Assembly (NCBI GenBank): GCA_963921825.1
Contig: OY997593.1
Coordinates: forward strand, 64,836,039 to 64,900,038
Reading direction: 5' to 3'
Source: Erodium maritimum
Lineage: Eukaryota; Streptophyta; Magnoliopsida; Geraniales; Geraniaceae
Length of the DNA stretch: 64,000 nucleotides
Position numbers and translations under genes: made by a program. The notes below the pieces were generated by a model. It was not told the origin of the DNA, did not search any database, and worked only from the letters and a program-made list of their open reading frames with translations. Positions 36,763 through 47,370 of this stretch are shown one piece after another (the first letter of the stretch is position 1; every line of letters begins with the position of its first letter).

Positions 36763-37805
36763 ATGTGAAATACAAATATATTACAATAATTCAATAGATA
36801 TTCTTTTACATAAATATTTCAGAATTTTAAATTCGGCCAAATCTTAAAAATATCAAAACTGTTTAGATTTTCGTCTCGTCTTTCACTTACACCCGTATTC
36901 ATGTTTACTATTATGCATGTGAGAGGTGTCTTACATTTAATTATTTATTAAACATGAACATAATTGCAAATGTGAATTGTTTATTGTAGCATGACATAAT
37001 ATTTATACACGTACATGAATTGAAGAGCGAAAATATCAACACGTTTTAAAGGGAATGGTTCAATGTATCATTAATGACGATGGCGTAGTAATATGTGTAT
37101 AAGAATTAATGTTTTGTGCTGAAGACAACTTCTATTTCAAGTTAAAACCCCATTAATATTACACAAGCTAATCACCTACTTCTCCACGGCTACAATTAAT
37201 GATCGATCAATTATGTTCCAATCAATCTAATAATAATAATAATGAACAAATATATAATGAAGACAGGTGGTAAAAAGTAAATCAATAATGATAATAGAAG
37301 TGAAGCTAACCTAACCCCATTAAAGAGATGTAGCATACATTCCATACAAAGTGTATTAATGGCCACCTAAACCCCTTATTTTGAGGCCTTTTGATTCCCC
37401 TTTACAAGAACAACCCAGCATTTGTCTTCCCACTACATATTACTAGGCCACTAATTTCCTATTTAATATTTCATTTGACTCTAATTAATTAACCGGCTTT
37501 CTACATATTGAAAACATTTTTGTTTTTGTTTTTCATGGTGTTTAATATGTTACACCACTTTATTTAATGGTCGGAGGCACATCGATCTGTACCACGGAAA
37601 GATCTTAGTTTAGTTGATAATTTTATTGAATTTCATTACACTTTTGATCAACTAATATTTGATTAAATGATAAGAGATTTTTGCATGAAATAGTAAGAGT
37701 GGAGCGCTTGGCTGCGATGGAAAAAGTCCCCAACGCAATAGCATGGAATGTACTTCCTTACCACGAAGGGTGTTATAGCATCTTTCAGACTCAAATCGAT
37801 CAGAA
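36763..37805. other. Intergenic AT-rich DNA
   Basis: No credible ORF, repeat boundary or RNA gene seen between retroposon complex K/B and the Harbinger element. Confidence 0.5.
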
Positions 37806-37808
37806 TTA

Positions 37809-39250
37809 GAGCATGTATAACATAAGGGTTTGGTTAGGGACTCGGGTTAGAAGCTCGTATGTTGATTGTATAAAATAATGGTTCTCAGCTTCTAAATTTA
37901 ACTGTATTTTATATTGGTGAGAACTAGGTAAGGGCTTGGGTTGTGAGTGGATGCTGACTGAATATTAAATTGATATTTTACATAATTTATTAAATTCTTT
38001 ATTGAAACAGTAAATGTTATATAAAATTGGAATAAATTTGACAAAAATAATTAATAATAACATAAAGTAAAATAAATTAAACTTATAATTTTATTCATCG
38101 AATAATACCATCAAACACACAAGTGTTGCATATAAAAAGATTTCCTACTCGTCGTTGGAATGGCAATACGCTCCAAACCGACCCCATATGTGCTCAATAA
38201 GGTCATCTTGTAGTTTTCGATGAGTCGGATCATTTGTGCCACTGAGTCGAGCAGCCAAGCATTGTTTGTATTGCAAGGGCCCTCCTTAGTGCCATTGTTC
38301 TGGTGGTGTCCAAACCGGTATTTCTGGAGAGGGTCGTACGATAACTCTTCTTCTCCTGGTTCGTACCGGTCGCGTTCATCCTCTACAATCATGTTGTGTA
38401 GAATAATACAAGTGTGCATGATATCAACGAGAGTACACTTGCTCCAAATATGAGCGGGACGGGAAATGATGTGCCACTGTGCTTGGAGGACTCCAAAAGC
38501 CCGTTCAATATCTTTCCGACAATCATCTTGAACTTTAGCAAACAACTTCTGTTTGCGAGTATAAGGATGGCGAATAGACTTCACGAACCGACTATATGAT
38601 GGGTAAATACCGTCCACCAAATAATAAGGTCGATCGTAACGATGGTCGTTGATCTCGTACTCCATGGAAAGCTCACGACCATGAAAAGCGTCGTGGAATA
38701 AGTGGTTGTTGTCGAGGATGTTGATGTCGTTGTGTGAGCCAACCATCCCGAAAAAAGAACGCCAAATCCATAATTCATGGGACGCTACAGTTCCTAGCAT
38801 AACGGTGGAATCCCCATGGTGATCTCCCCAACCATAGGCTCCTTGGAATGCGGTTAGGAATTTCTTCCACTCCCGATGCATGCAGTCAAGACTCCAACCA
38901 TGCCGGGGAACCCTCGGTTGTACCCCGATTCAAGTAATCGGATCAAGTCCACCAGTGTTGGTGTATGCTCGTACTCAGCCCTGAATACCTCAACAACAGC
39001 CTTGAAAAAGTGTCTTACACATTTGAGTATGGTATTTACCCCAATTCGTAGGGATTCGTCTATCGAATCGGTCGAGCACCCATACGCAAGCATCCGTATC
39101 ACGATGGTGCACTTTTAGTGCGTCAACTGAATCGTCAGTCTATGCAGAAATTGGTGGTACCCTATTAAGAGGAAATGGCCTGATGGGCCAGAAACGAGGC
39201 CATCAAAGTAGCCTTGTTGGTTTCAATGAGAACCCCTAAGCAATACGGGG
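37809..39250 (-). mobile_element. PIF/Harbinger element remnant carrying a transposase
   Basis: One terminus is visible: TTA followed by GAGCATGTATAACATAAGGG at 37809. About 250 bp of subterminal DNA (TGTGAGTGGATGCT, then AT-rich) matches the MITE at 11118-11818. The transposase gene lies inward on the minus strand. The other terminus was not found, so the right limit is approximate. Confidence 0.75.
38111..39117 (-). pseudogene. PIF/Harbinger DDE transposase (ALP1/HARBI1-like), frameshifted
   Basis: It cuts and joins transposon ends using a DDE nuclease (DDE_Tnp_4). The N-terminal part (39102-38890) has VIRMLAYGCSTDSIDESLRI and RLLESGYNRGFPGMVG. A one-base deletion near 38890 shifts the frame, so the first catalytic Asp (in DCMHREWK) lies at the junction. 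The remaining 256 codons contain the second Asp in GSHNDINIL (about 38727) and the Glu in KDIERAFGVLQAQW (about 38505), then HTCIILHNMIVEDER as in the family. A TAA at about 39115 precedes KCTIVIRMLAYG where Gln is usual. The gene is recent-looking but disabled. No Myb-like ORF1 is adjacent; a decayed one is at 7.8-9.1 kb. Confidence 0.9.
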
Positions 39251-39700
39251 TGTCTCAAAGGAACTACACCCCGACCCTAAGGAGACGGATAACAAATGCT
39301 CCCCAGCCTCCTCCTCTCTTTAGTATACTCCTCGAACGACTGTCCCGACAAAACATACATGCTCAAGTCGATACAAGGAGAGACTTTTAGATCGCTTGCA
39401 CTACTTACCAAATGAATAAAGAACCATCACCTATTGCTTTCCCTGACACAACCGATTACTTTTATATAAGATTAGTGTTTCGGTTGTCATCAAACCAAAA
39501 CTCGTTCTATCTAGTTTTTTTTTTTGAAACTTGAATGTACTTTATTACTGCAGCAAATCGTTGTTTAGAACAGATAATAGTACATCCGGAATTGGCTCAA
39601 CCTTCGAATCATAATGCTCCCAAGTCATGGCATTTTTAGCTAAACAATGGGCTACCCCGTTTGCTTCTCTTCGTACAAATTGTAATTTAAAACCGCCCAA

Positions 39701-42234
39701 TGTCACGCCCCAAATCCGGTTCTTGCCCGGACCCGAGGCATGACTAGTAATAAATGATAAAAAAAAAAGATAATTCAACACTTAGTTCCTGAAAACTCCA
39801 ATAAGAAACTCAATCCACAAAATCTAGTTTAAAACATGACTAACCCTCCAGGGGTGTAATAATAAATCTCCACAAAATCTGGTCCAACAGAAATAAAGAT
39901 AAAATCGAAGTCTCTATGGACACCCACACCGAGAAGCTCCCGAGCCTCTACTCCTCTATCAGGCCTGTAAACACAACAATAAACTCATAGGGTGAACTTG
40001 CGCTCAGTAGGGAAAACACATAACAAGGTGGGCCTTAAACTCAATAAGGTCAACAACAAAATCAACAAAATACATCTTATCAAACACTGATAATAGATAA
40101 ACCAGCCAATGCCGTGGCACATGAAGTCTCCACCCTCCGATCCACATGATGTGTCCTCTCGGATTTTCCCTCAAATCCAGAGGAGACGCATAACATTGAG
40201 GCGACCGGAAACAACCCTTCGGGGCGCTTATCATCGGGATTCTCAGAAACGTCTCCAAGGGATTTTATGTCCTCGGGAACCAAGGTATTACTCCCATAGG
40301 AAGAATACACTTGAACAATTCAATGATAAACAGTTAATAATTGAATAACGCACTCAACCGAAACACGAAATAATCCAATCTCAACAACCACCAATTCATT
40401 TCCACACATAGCTCACACATCACTAATTCACCACAACACACAGTACACGAATCACGTAATCATAGCACACCAATCACACAATCCCAACTTACCGTTCACT
40501 TACCAGTTTCGAACCACCGGGGCATCGATCACCTGATTGCACCGCTCGGTACAACCAGTCATACTCGATGCTCCAAACAACCATTTAAGTAAATCAAGTA
40601 ATCATTCGAATACAATCAACGAGCAAGTACGAGTGTAATCAACCAATCATAGAAACCTTCAAATGAGCATTCACACATGCAATTCAACTAGTTCCGTTAG
40701 ACTCTTTAGCCTATCCACTAAGCAACCAACAACCAAGCATGTGATCCTAACACGCAACTAATCCGAGGGCTTTGCCAAGGCTCCTCTACCAGACAAGCAA
40801 TTCCCAAGTATTGAAAGCGAATTATACTAGTGATTGGCATCCTAATCGTTCACAACTAGACACTTCCGGTTATTAGTAATTGAAAGACAATTATGCTAGT
40901 TATTCGCATCCTATAGGCATATCTAGGACCTTTCCAATTTTATTAGCCTAACATGCATACTAAGCATCGTAAATGAGAGGGTAAGGCTTTCCCTACCTCA
41001 AGGTCTTCCTCTCAACACTTTGATGAAGCCCGGTGGTCACCACTCCGTTCTTCACTCGGGTCCCGGCGTGATCCTTGCTTCTCTAGCTCGATCCCCAAAG
41101 TCTTGGACACAAAGAAACACTAATTAGGCTCCACTTAAACAGCAAGAAAGACCCCCAAAACCCTTCCAAAGTTCAGCTCAAAACCAAGGTGCAAAACCCT
41201 CAAGAAACCCTCACCCTGGTCTGCCACGGACCTGGTCACGGATCCGTGAGGCCAACCATCACGGTTACCATCACGGAGCCGTGACGAGTGCCGTCACGGA
41301 CTCCCTCACGGAGCCGTGACGTCGCCCGTCACGGGATCCGTCACGGATCCGTGGCGCACCAGGGCAGTTTCGCCCTTCTTCAACCTCCAGCTCTTTTTCT
41401 CCGAAAAACCACCTTCAAACCCAGAATTTTACCACTTCCAACTCCCAAAACAGTCCAAATCCTTCAATACTCCTCTACCCATGGTAGGAATCAACACACA
41501 AACAAGTTTCCAATGATTCATCAAATCAAACCCAACTCAAAAGCTCCAACAAACTAATGATTTCTCAACAAAAACCCAACAAAGCTTATCATCAACATCT
41601 CCCACCATTTCTACTCAAACCCAACAACATCTTGCAATTTCACCCAAAACCCATGAAAAGAGATGAAGAGAAATGAGGATTAGAGAGTTCCATTACCTCT
41701 AGAATGTTGAGATGAAGAGGATGGTAGTGATTTTGAGGAGGGATGGCTAGAGGAAGACTTCAAGTGGTCTCTTCTTCCTTGATTTTCCTTCAAAGCTCCA
41801 TGGGAGCTCTTCTCCTTTGCTCCTCCTCTAAATTTCGGCTACACCAAAGAAAATGAGTTGATTTTGCCTTTCCAATCTCATATAATACCTAGATGTAGCA
41901 AATGACCAAAAGCCCTTGAGCTAGAATTCCTTGTAGAAGCTTTTGGGAGGGTAAAAGGGTCTATGTCTACTCCTTTTTCTCTCTTTCAACCAAAAGGGGA
42001 CAAGTGTCCAAAGGTTATTTACTTTTCCCAAATTAAATTCCAGCACAATAAAATAATACTTTTAGTCGATAAAAAGTCTCGTTTTGACCAAAATTGACTT
42101 TCTCCAACCTTATACTCAAACGAAAGGAATTTCTCCCCTTAAGCCAACCGTGATGATGGCCAATTCGTTTGGGTTCCGGAAAAGTGCCGAGTGACTTCTA
42201 GAGTCATCGGTTCGACCGGGAGCGTGTCTTACAC
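39701..42234 (-). repeat. Solo LTR (LTR2) of the same Ty3/Gypsy family
   Basis: This 2,534-bp LTR (plus strand TGTCACGCCCC to GTGTCTTACA) is flanked by CCCAA at 39696-39700 and 42235-42239. No internal region is present, so LTR-LTR recombination removed it. It is closely similar to LTR1 but lacks about 43 bp near the sense 5' end (after TCATCGGTT), consistent with a GGTT microhomology deletion. Confidence 0.95.
41224..41354. repeat. Palindrome array in LTR2
   Basis: Same arrangement as in LTR1, starting CCACGGACC and TCACGGATCCGTGA (41236-41249). One half site differs: CTCACGGAGCCGTGAC here, CTCAAGGAGCCGTGAC in LTR1. Confidence 0.88.
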
Positions 42235-43179
42235 CCAAACATCTGAGTAAGCCCCTGCATTTAGTAATAACATCCCCGAAAGGCGACACCATAGCCAAAT
42301 CGCTGATTACTGCCTAAACCACTCCAAGGCAGTCTGCTTCTATAATACCTTGGTCCTGTCCCACCTCCGGTATCCATTTCAATACTTCTCTTAAAGTTAG
42401 AGCTTCAATCATCTCTGGATCCCCGACACCTGCGAAACTGAAACATTTAGCATTCAGTACTTTGCCTCTTGCGTCCCGACACACCACCCCTCCACATCCA
42501 CCTCCGGTTCCACCCATAGCTCCATCTAAATTTACTTTCACTTCTCCCTCCTTTGGTGGCATCCACGATGTTCTCTGAATTTGTCTTTTTTCTTTCGTCT
42601 CATGTACAGTTTTCCAGTCAGTAAGCATAGTGGCTTCCATTATTTCCATACTCACTGCTGAGCTCTGCTTTTGCTCCCAAGTTCTCTTATTCCTCCCATG
42701 CCATAGCGCCCACCACAACATCATTATACTTTCCACTCTGTCCCTCGGTCCTTGCTGCATTTGGGCACTCAACCATTCCTTCGGGCTCACTCCAGCCCCC
42801 GGTCCCAGCTCGCCTCTTCTCCTCCAAATTTCAGCCGCTTCCTTACATGTGAATAAAGCATGTTCTTCTGTCTCCGGTACCCGACATACATCACAGTCAA
42901 TATGAATATCAACCCATCTTGCTTTCAGATTTACCTTTGTCGGCAGAGAACCGGAGCGTATACGCCACACCAGATGCTTGACTTTGTGCGGGACATGAAG
43001 CTTCCACATCGAGGTCCAAAAACCGTCCCCCGGCATGTTACTCCATCTCCCACTAGATCGGACCAGCACCTTGTAAGCTTCACGTATCTTATACTCTCCA
43101 TCCTGTGCACCCCACCAATTCCAACGTAAAAGGCTACGGGTAGAGGTGATGAGCACCACCTCCACCGTTCTATCTAGTT

Positions 43180-44346
43180 ATTTTTACGATTGTATGCTCA
43201 TTTTATTATTTCCTTTTTTAATATAATAAAATGTCATGTTTACGCTAAAAAAGAATAATCATTTTGATGGCATTATAGGACCCACAATTGATTTACTGTC
43301 TTCGAGTCTCGAAACACCATACCTGTCTATTGTATAACAATCACTTGCTGTTATTATTGACTTTCTTAGGCATTTATTTTTTATGTACACAGCCTATGCA
43401 ACTTTACTCCCTCTATTTAATCCCCCTTTCATTATTTTACTATACTACTAGTCTCGTACTGAATCGGCTCGCTCTCTAAACACCAGAACAATCAATAAAC
43501 TAAAAAATATATAATTTTGTTGAGTCGGCTAATATTTACTTTCATTGCAAGAGCGAACAAGACTACTCGGCATTCATATTTACTTTCATAACTTAGATTC
43601 GGAAATAATCATTATCTAGTGTTTTTTTTAAGTTTCATTAGGTAGTGTTTTTTTTAAGTTTCATTATGTAGTGTCATAACTCACACTTCTTAGAGATGAA
43701 AGGCTATGTTCTATTCATGTATGTCAATTTCAATTATATATAAGATAATTTATTTTATAACCTCGTATGAAATAGACAACGTAATTATTTTTTAAAGTTC
43801 GGATAAATATACTTATTAAGTTGTACATTAATCTGTTTTCAACAAATTAGATTCAAAATTTCAAAATTCATGTCGTTTTAAAACTGATTCCACGTCTTCT
43901 AAAATCTCTCAACACATTTGCTCAAACTAACACTTCCCCTTTATTTATGTATTCGTTTGATAAACACGCAACAATACGAAAACAAAAACATCTCTCTTGA
44001 TCTCGGAAACGAAAATAATCTAAAATTATAAATTTGTTATCACATCTTGTGAAGTCTCGAACTTATTTGCACACATTGAATCTCCCCCTTTAGTTTTTTG
44101 TGTTTTCGTTTGATAAACAGTAATACAAAAACCATAACATTTTTTTCTCTTGGTCTGCGCTTTCTTTCGAAACCCTTTTCTCTGATGAGCCATCTCATAC
44201 ATGGCCAAAAAAAATTTTTGTTGTCGTTGTATTATCAGAGAATCTTATTATACAAGACACTTAATAACATTAAAAAAGTCGATTCGGGTCTCGACAAACC
44301 CGCTCCCACTCTGATAATCTATCTTTAGATTTTTTTCGGATTTCCC
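43180..44346. other. Intergenic AT-rich DNA with small duplications
   Basis: No gene. A 27-bp unit ending TTTTTTTTAAGTTTCATTA is repeated at about 43618-43672. A diverged segment containing TTCGTTTGATAAACA occurs at about 43952 and 44105, a partial tandem duplication of about 155 bp. Confidence 0.5.
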
Positions 44347-44360
44347 TTATTGTTTGCTTT

Positions 44361-46428
44361 TTTTTTTACTGAAAAGGTGCATATTTTATTAATAATATGA
44401 GAGTCAGTACAAGTAAAAAGTCTCTGGAGGGCTCAGAAAACATAATTCTAAGACAATATAATCGTCATATACGGTATTGAACTCGCCACACATGCATACA
44501 TGAAGGGTGGGGGCTGGAAAATGGAACTAGGAGTATTGCTCAAGGTATTTCCTAAACGTTGCAGAAGGTGTGCGAAGCGACCGAACCTAAACTCCACAGT
44601 AGTACGAGGCATGGATTTCACCAGGGGCCCCTCCCAAGACAAGTCTCTAAAGTCGTCTTGTCCTAACATTCCTCCTGACGAGGCTATTTTCCAACCCTCG
44701 CTTGATCTTTGCGGAGTTCTCCAACCGACCCCCTCTTTATTCCTTTAGTTGTAGTCGGAGAACAACTTGAAATTTCGGTTTCCTTGCCTCTAGAGAGCTG
44801 ACTTGTCACCAAGTTTTTCCAACCTAGATCACCTAATCCGACTAGGATATCCCCCCGTGGTCCTATACCGTTAAGATAGTGTTCGGGATACTATTGGGTC
44901 TCTATCTAGATGTGAGGCGCCCTTAGGTACAGTGGTCGGGGACATTGGTCCGAAACCTAGTAGGATGTCTGGAGACTCTTGGACCTCCCAAGCGGTTGCG
45001 TACTGCTCAACCTTTTGATCCTTCTGAAACTCCAACATCGAGTCATCGAAGCGTGGAGTACCATGCATCTCCCGGTCACACTCTCGAGCTCCATGACCTA
45101 TCCTCCCACAGTTGAAGCAGAATGTGGGAAGCTCGTGTAGGTGAGCGACACCTGAACGAGGTCTGGGAATTCCCCAAAACGCAGCAGACCAGCAGTAGAT
45201 GTCGACGAAGAGGACATTCCACGGGGTGCCATAACCGAACCCTTATCGCCACTCCCCAACACATGCCTCATTGATCGCACGTGACCTCCACACAGGTACC
45301 CAAAGCCGCGCCAATTGTTTCTCCTATTGATTTCTTCCGGGCCAATAGAGGGAGACCACGAGCATGGACCCATAGCTGCAGACGATTCATGCAGTAAGGT
45401 CCATGTCCATCGGGTCAATATCCTCAAGGAGGAAAGGACGTCCATCAAAGCAACAAGGTTCGTTCCCTCTGACCCACGTCCAGGCCTCCGTCGATTCAAC
45501 GTAGAATCCAAAAATCCCCAATGCGATGTCCTTGATGACCGAACCCGACGCCAATCTTCTTCATGCATTGGTAATGATTTGCAATAGGACCTCCTTTCGG
45601 GGTTGTTTCGAGTCCTAAAGCTTTCCAACCATACCTAACTATTAGTGTTCCAACATCGATAGATTAATTGGCGTATAGGGAACCAACACCTCCATTTCCT
45701 CTTCCTCCTTGAGAGAGCATGAGAAATGGCTGTCTTAGAGGCTCTCCATAAAGGTAAGCGGGCTCGGTGGCACCAGAACCTCTAGTGCTAGGGTTTCCTC
45801 CGAGAGAGGCAACGTTCCCCTCGCCGAACCACTCCTGCATGGTCAGTCAACAAGGAAGAGATCACCGTGATCCTAGCAGCATTGGGAAGCAAGAGGGAAG
45901 CACGCAGTGGCACCTCCATCTCCTTCCTCCGGTCATCGTGGTCGAGGGGCGTCTTCCCTTAACTAGGGTCCTTCTGCAGCGGAGGTGGAGACTCAGGATC
46001 GTCTCTAATAGTGAGAGGAACGTTTGATTATGGGTGACGTGGAGCCGAAGTAACAGCTAGGGTTTTCATCGGACGACCCCGTCGAGGCTTCAGTGGGAAC
46101 GATACCAGCGGTGTGGTGAGCCCTGGAGAGAAGGCCATGATCGTCGTGGGGGTGGTGGCATCAGATTTCCTCCGGGGTTAGTTGGCTTCGCCTTCCTCCT
46201 TCGTCGTGCATTTAAGCGGCTCAGACCTTCAGAGGAGAGGCGTGGGGGTGGGGCTGTTAGAGATGATGCAGAGAACTGCATGGCAGGAACAGAGGCCGAT
46301 GAGCCAAGGCCGGAGGCTAGGTCGACGGTGTTTGTAATAATAACAGAGGTAGAGAGCACCATAAAATCTAGGACTAGAGTTTTTTTCGAGTGAGACACCC
46401 GATATAGCGTGAGAGAATCATTAATTTA
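44361..46428 (-). mobile_element. ORF1-only retroposon G (family 2, near full length)
   Basis: This 2,068-bp unit is flanked by TTATTGTTTGCTTT at 44347-44360 and 46429-46442, a perfect 14-bp TSD. The plus strand starts with a T tract; the sense 3' end AATATGCACCTTTTCAGT then A-rich is the family 2 type. It encodes an ORF1-type protein and nothing resembling RT or endonuclease. Confidence 0.88.
44871..46138 (-). pseudogene. LINE ORF1-type protein of retroposon G (AT-hook, DUF4283, zinc knuckle)
   Basis: The start is probably ATG 46138 (MAFSPGLTTPLV). It is followed by KPRRGRPMK, a textbook AT-hook core (RGRP). A DUF4283-like middle is broken over frames (45628-45150). An intact CX2CX4HX4C knuckle, CFNCGRIGHGAREC, is at about 45070-45115, and an acidic tail ends at 44871. 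The order AT-hook, DUF4283, knuckle equals that of retroposon D. Frameshifts make the protein non-functional as it stands. A nucleic-acid-binding role is inferred from the domains. Confidence 0.8.
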
Positions 46429-46540
46429 TTATTGTTTGCTTTAGATATGTTCTCTTTAACTATCAGTATTTTATATAAACCATTACTTCCCTAAATCTAT
46501 TGCTGTTACGAACTAACCTATCTATCATTTGTATAATATA

Positions 46541-47356
46541 TATATTTTTTTGGATAAGCTCGAAAAAATTTATTAGAAAAAGTTTGATCCAAGCAGGATT
46601 AAACCAAAGACAACCATTACAGGGGAGCTCTCAGAAGGAGCTGCGGGAACATATCCCGAAACAAAAAACGTAACACAGCAATCACCCATCAGTGACCCAC
46701 TCCTCGTCCTCTGAAGTCAGGGTCGGATCGTCAAACGCTTTAGCTGCATGAGTCAGCTGAGCGTCTTGAGTTCGCTGTAAAATCTGTTTTCCAATGACCA
46801 CAGGATTTACGAATCTCTCCCGACTCCTAGGATGGACTGATTTGATGTGAGCGGTATAGTAATCCCCAAAGAACTTGGGGGGCTGACTTTGACGACTCGA
46901 AGTTCTAGAAGGTTGCTTCGAGGGACGGCCGTTGTTCAAGGGTTTAGGAATCGAAGGTTTGAGGAGTACCTCCTTCCACGGACTACTGTGAAGTACCTCA
47001 ACCGGGCCTTCATTTTCCACCTGATGATCCACAGTGGACGGTAGAATTTGTGTCTCGACCTCCGACACCAGCCCAATTGACGTTTTCCCCAATTCTTCTA
47101 TACCACCTGATGAGTGGATTGGGCTCAAAGAAGGCCCAATCTCCGATCCAGTAGGATCTGATCCAAGAGGATCTGACTGAGTTGCCAACTTGGGCTGGAC
47201 ACAGGGAAGCCCAATTACCGGGCCCAAAGGAACCGGATCCACTGAAACAAAAGAGTCCGATCTCTGCGATGAATTCTTGTCCACGATCCGCGTTGATCTC
47301 TCGTCCGAACTCTGCGATTTCCCATCCGAGATTATCACAATCCCCAAATCAACTGG
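46541..47356 (-). mobile_element. 5'-truncated retroposon O with unknown ORF
   Basis: This 816-bp insert is flanked by ATTTGTATAATATA at 46527-46540 and 47357-47370, a perfect 14-bp TSD. The minus-strand 3' end is AATAAATTTTTTCGAGCTTA, then TCC and seven A. It carries an open frame from the truncation point to TGA 46682 (225 codons), ending LTSEDEEWVTDG. The frame includes HSSPWKEVLLKPSIPKPLNN and FGDYYTAHIKSVHPRSRERF. I do not recognise the family. The extra N-terminal codons up to 47407 belong to flanking DNA. Confidence 0.75.
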
Positions 47357-47370
47357 ATTTGTATAATATA

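Larger units (their letters stand above)
39545..43165 (-). pseudogene. LINE ORF2 C-terminus: zf-RVT and RNase H, interrupted
   Basis: The part upstream of the LTR (43165-42235, minus) has zf-RVT (WNWWGAQDGEYKIREAYK, MWKLHVPHKVKHLVWR, CDVCRVPETEEHALFTC). A plant-type RNase H follows (VKVNLDGAMGG, then EADCLGVV). A TAG at 42314-42316 stands where Gln is expected. The rest (39700-39545) has LQFVRREANGVAHCLAK, the C-terminal RNase H motif. With one copy of the CCCAA duplication the two parts lie in the same frame. RNase H at the ORF2 end is known in several plant L1 lineages. There is no RT or endonuclease because of the 5' truncation. Confidence 0.92.
39517..43166 (-). mobile_element. 5'-truncated L1-type LINE, split by a solo LTR
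   Basis: GTTCTATCTAGTT occurs at 39504-39516 and 43167-43179, a perfect 13-bp TSD. The plus strand starts with an 11-T run beginning at about 39515, the poly(A) tail of a minus-strand element. Without the solo LTR (39701-42234) the LINE is about 1.1 kb and contains only the end of ORF2. The 5' truncation point is exactly at the TSD, as expected for abortive target-primed reverse transcription. Confidence 0.93.
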
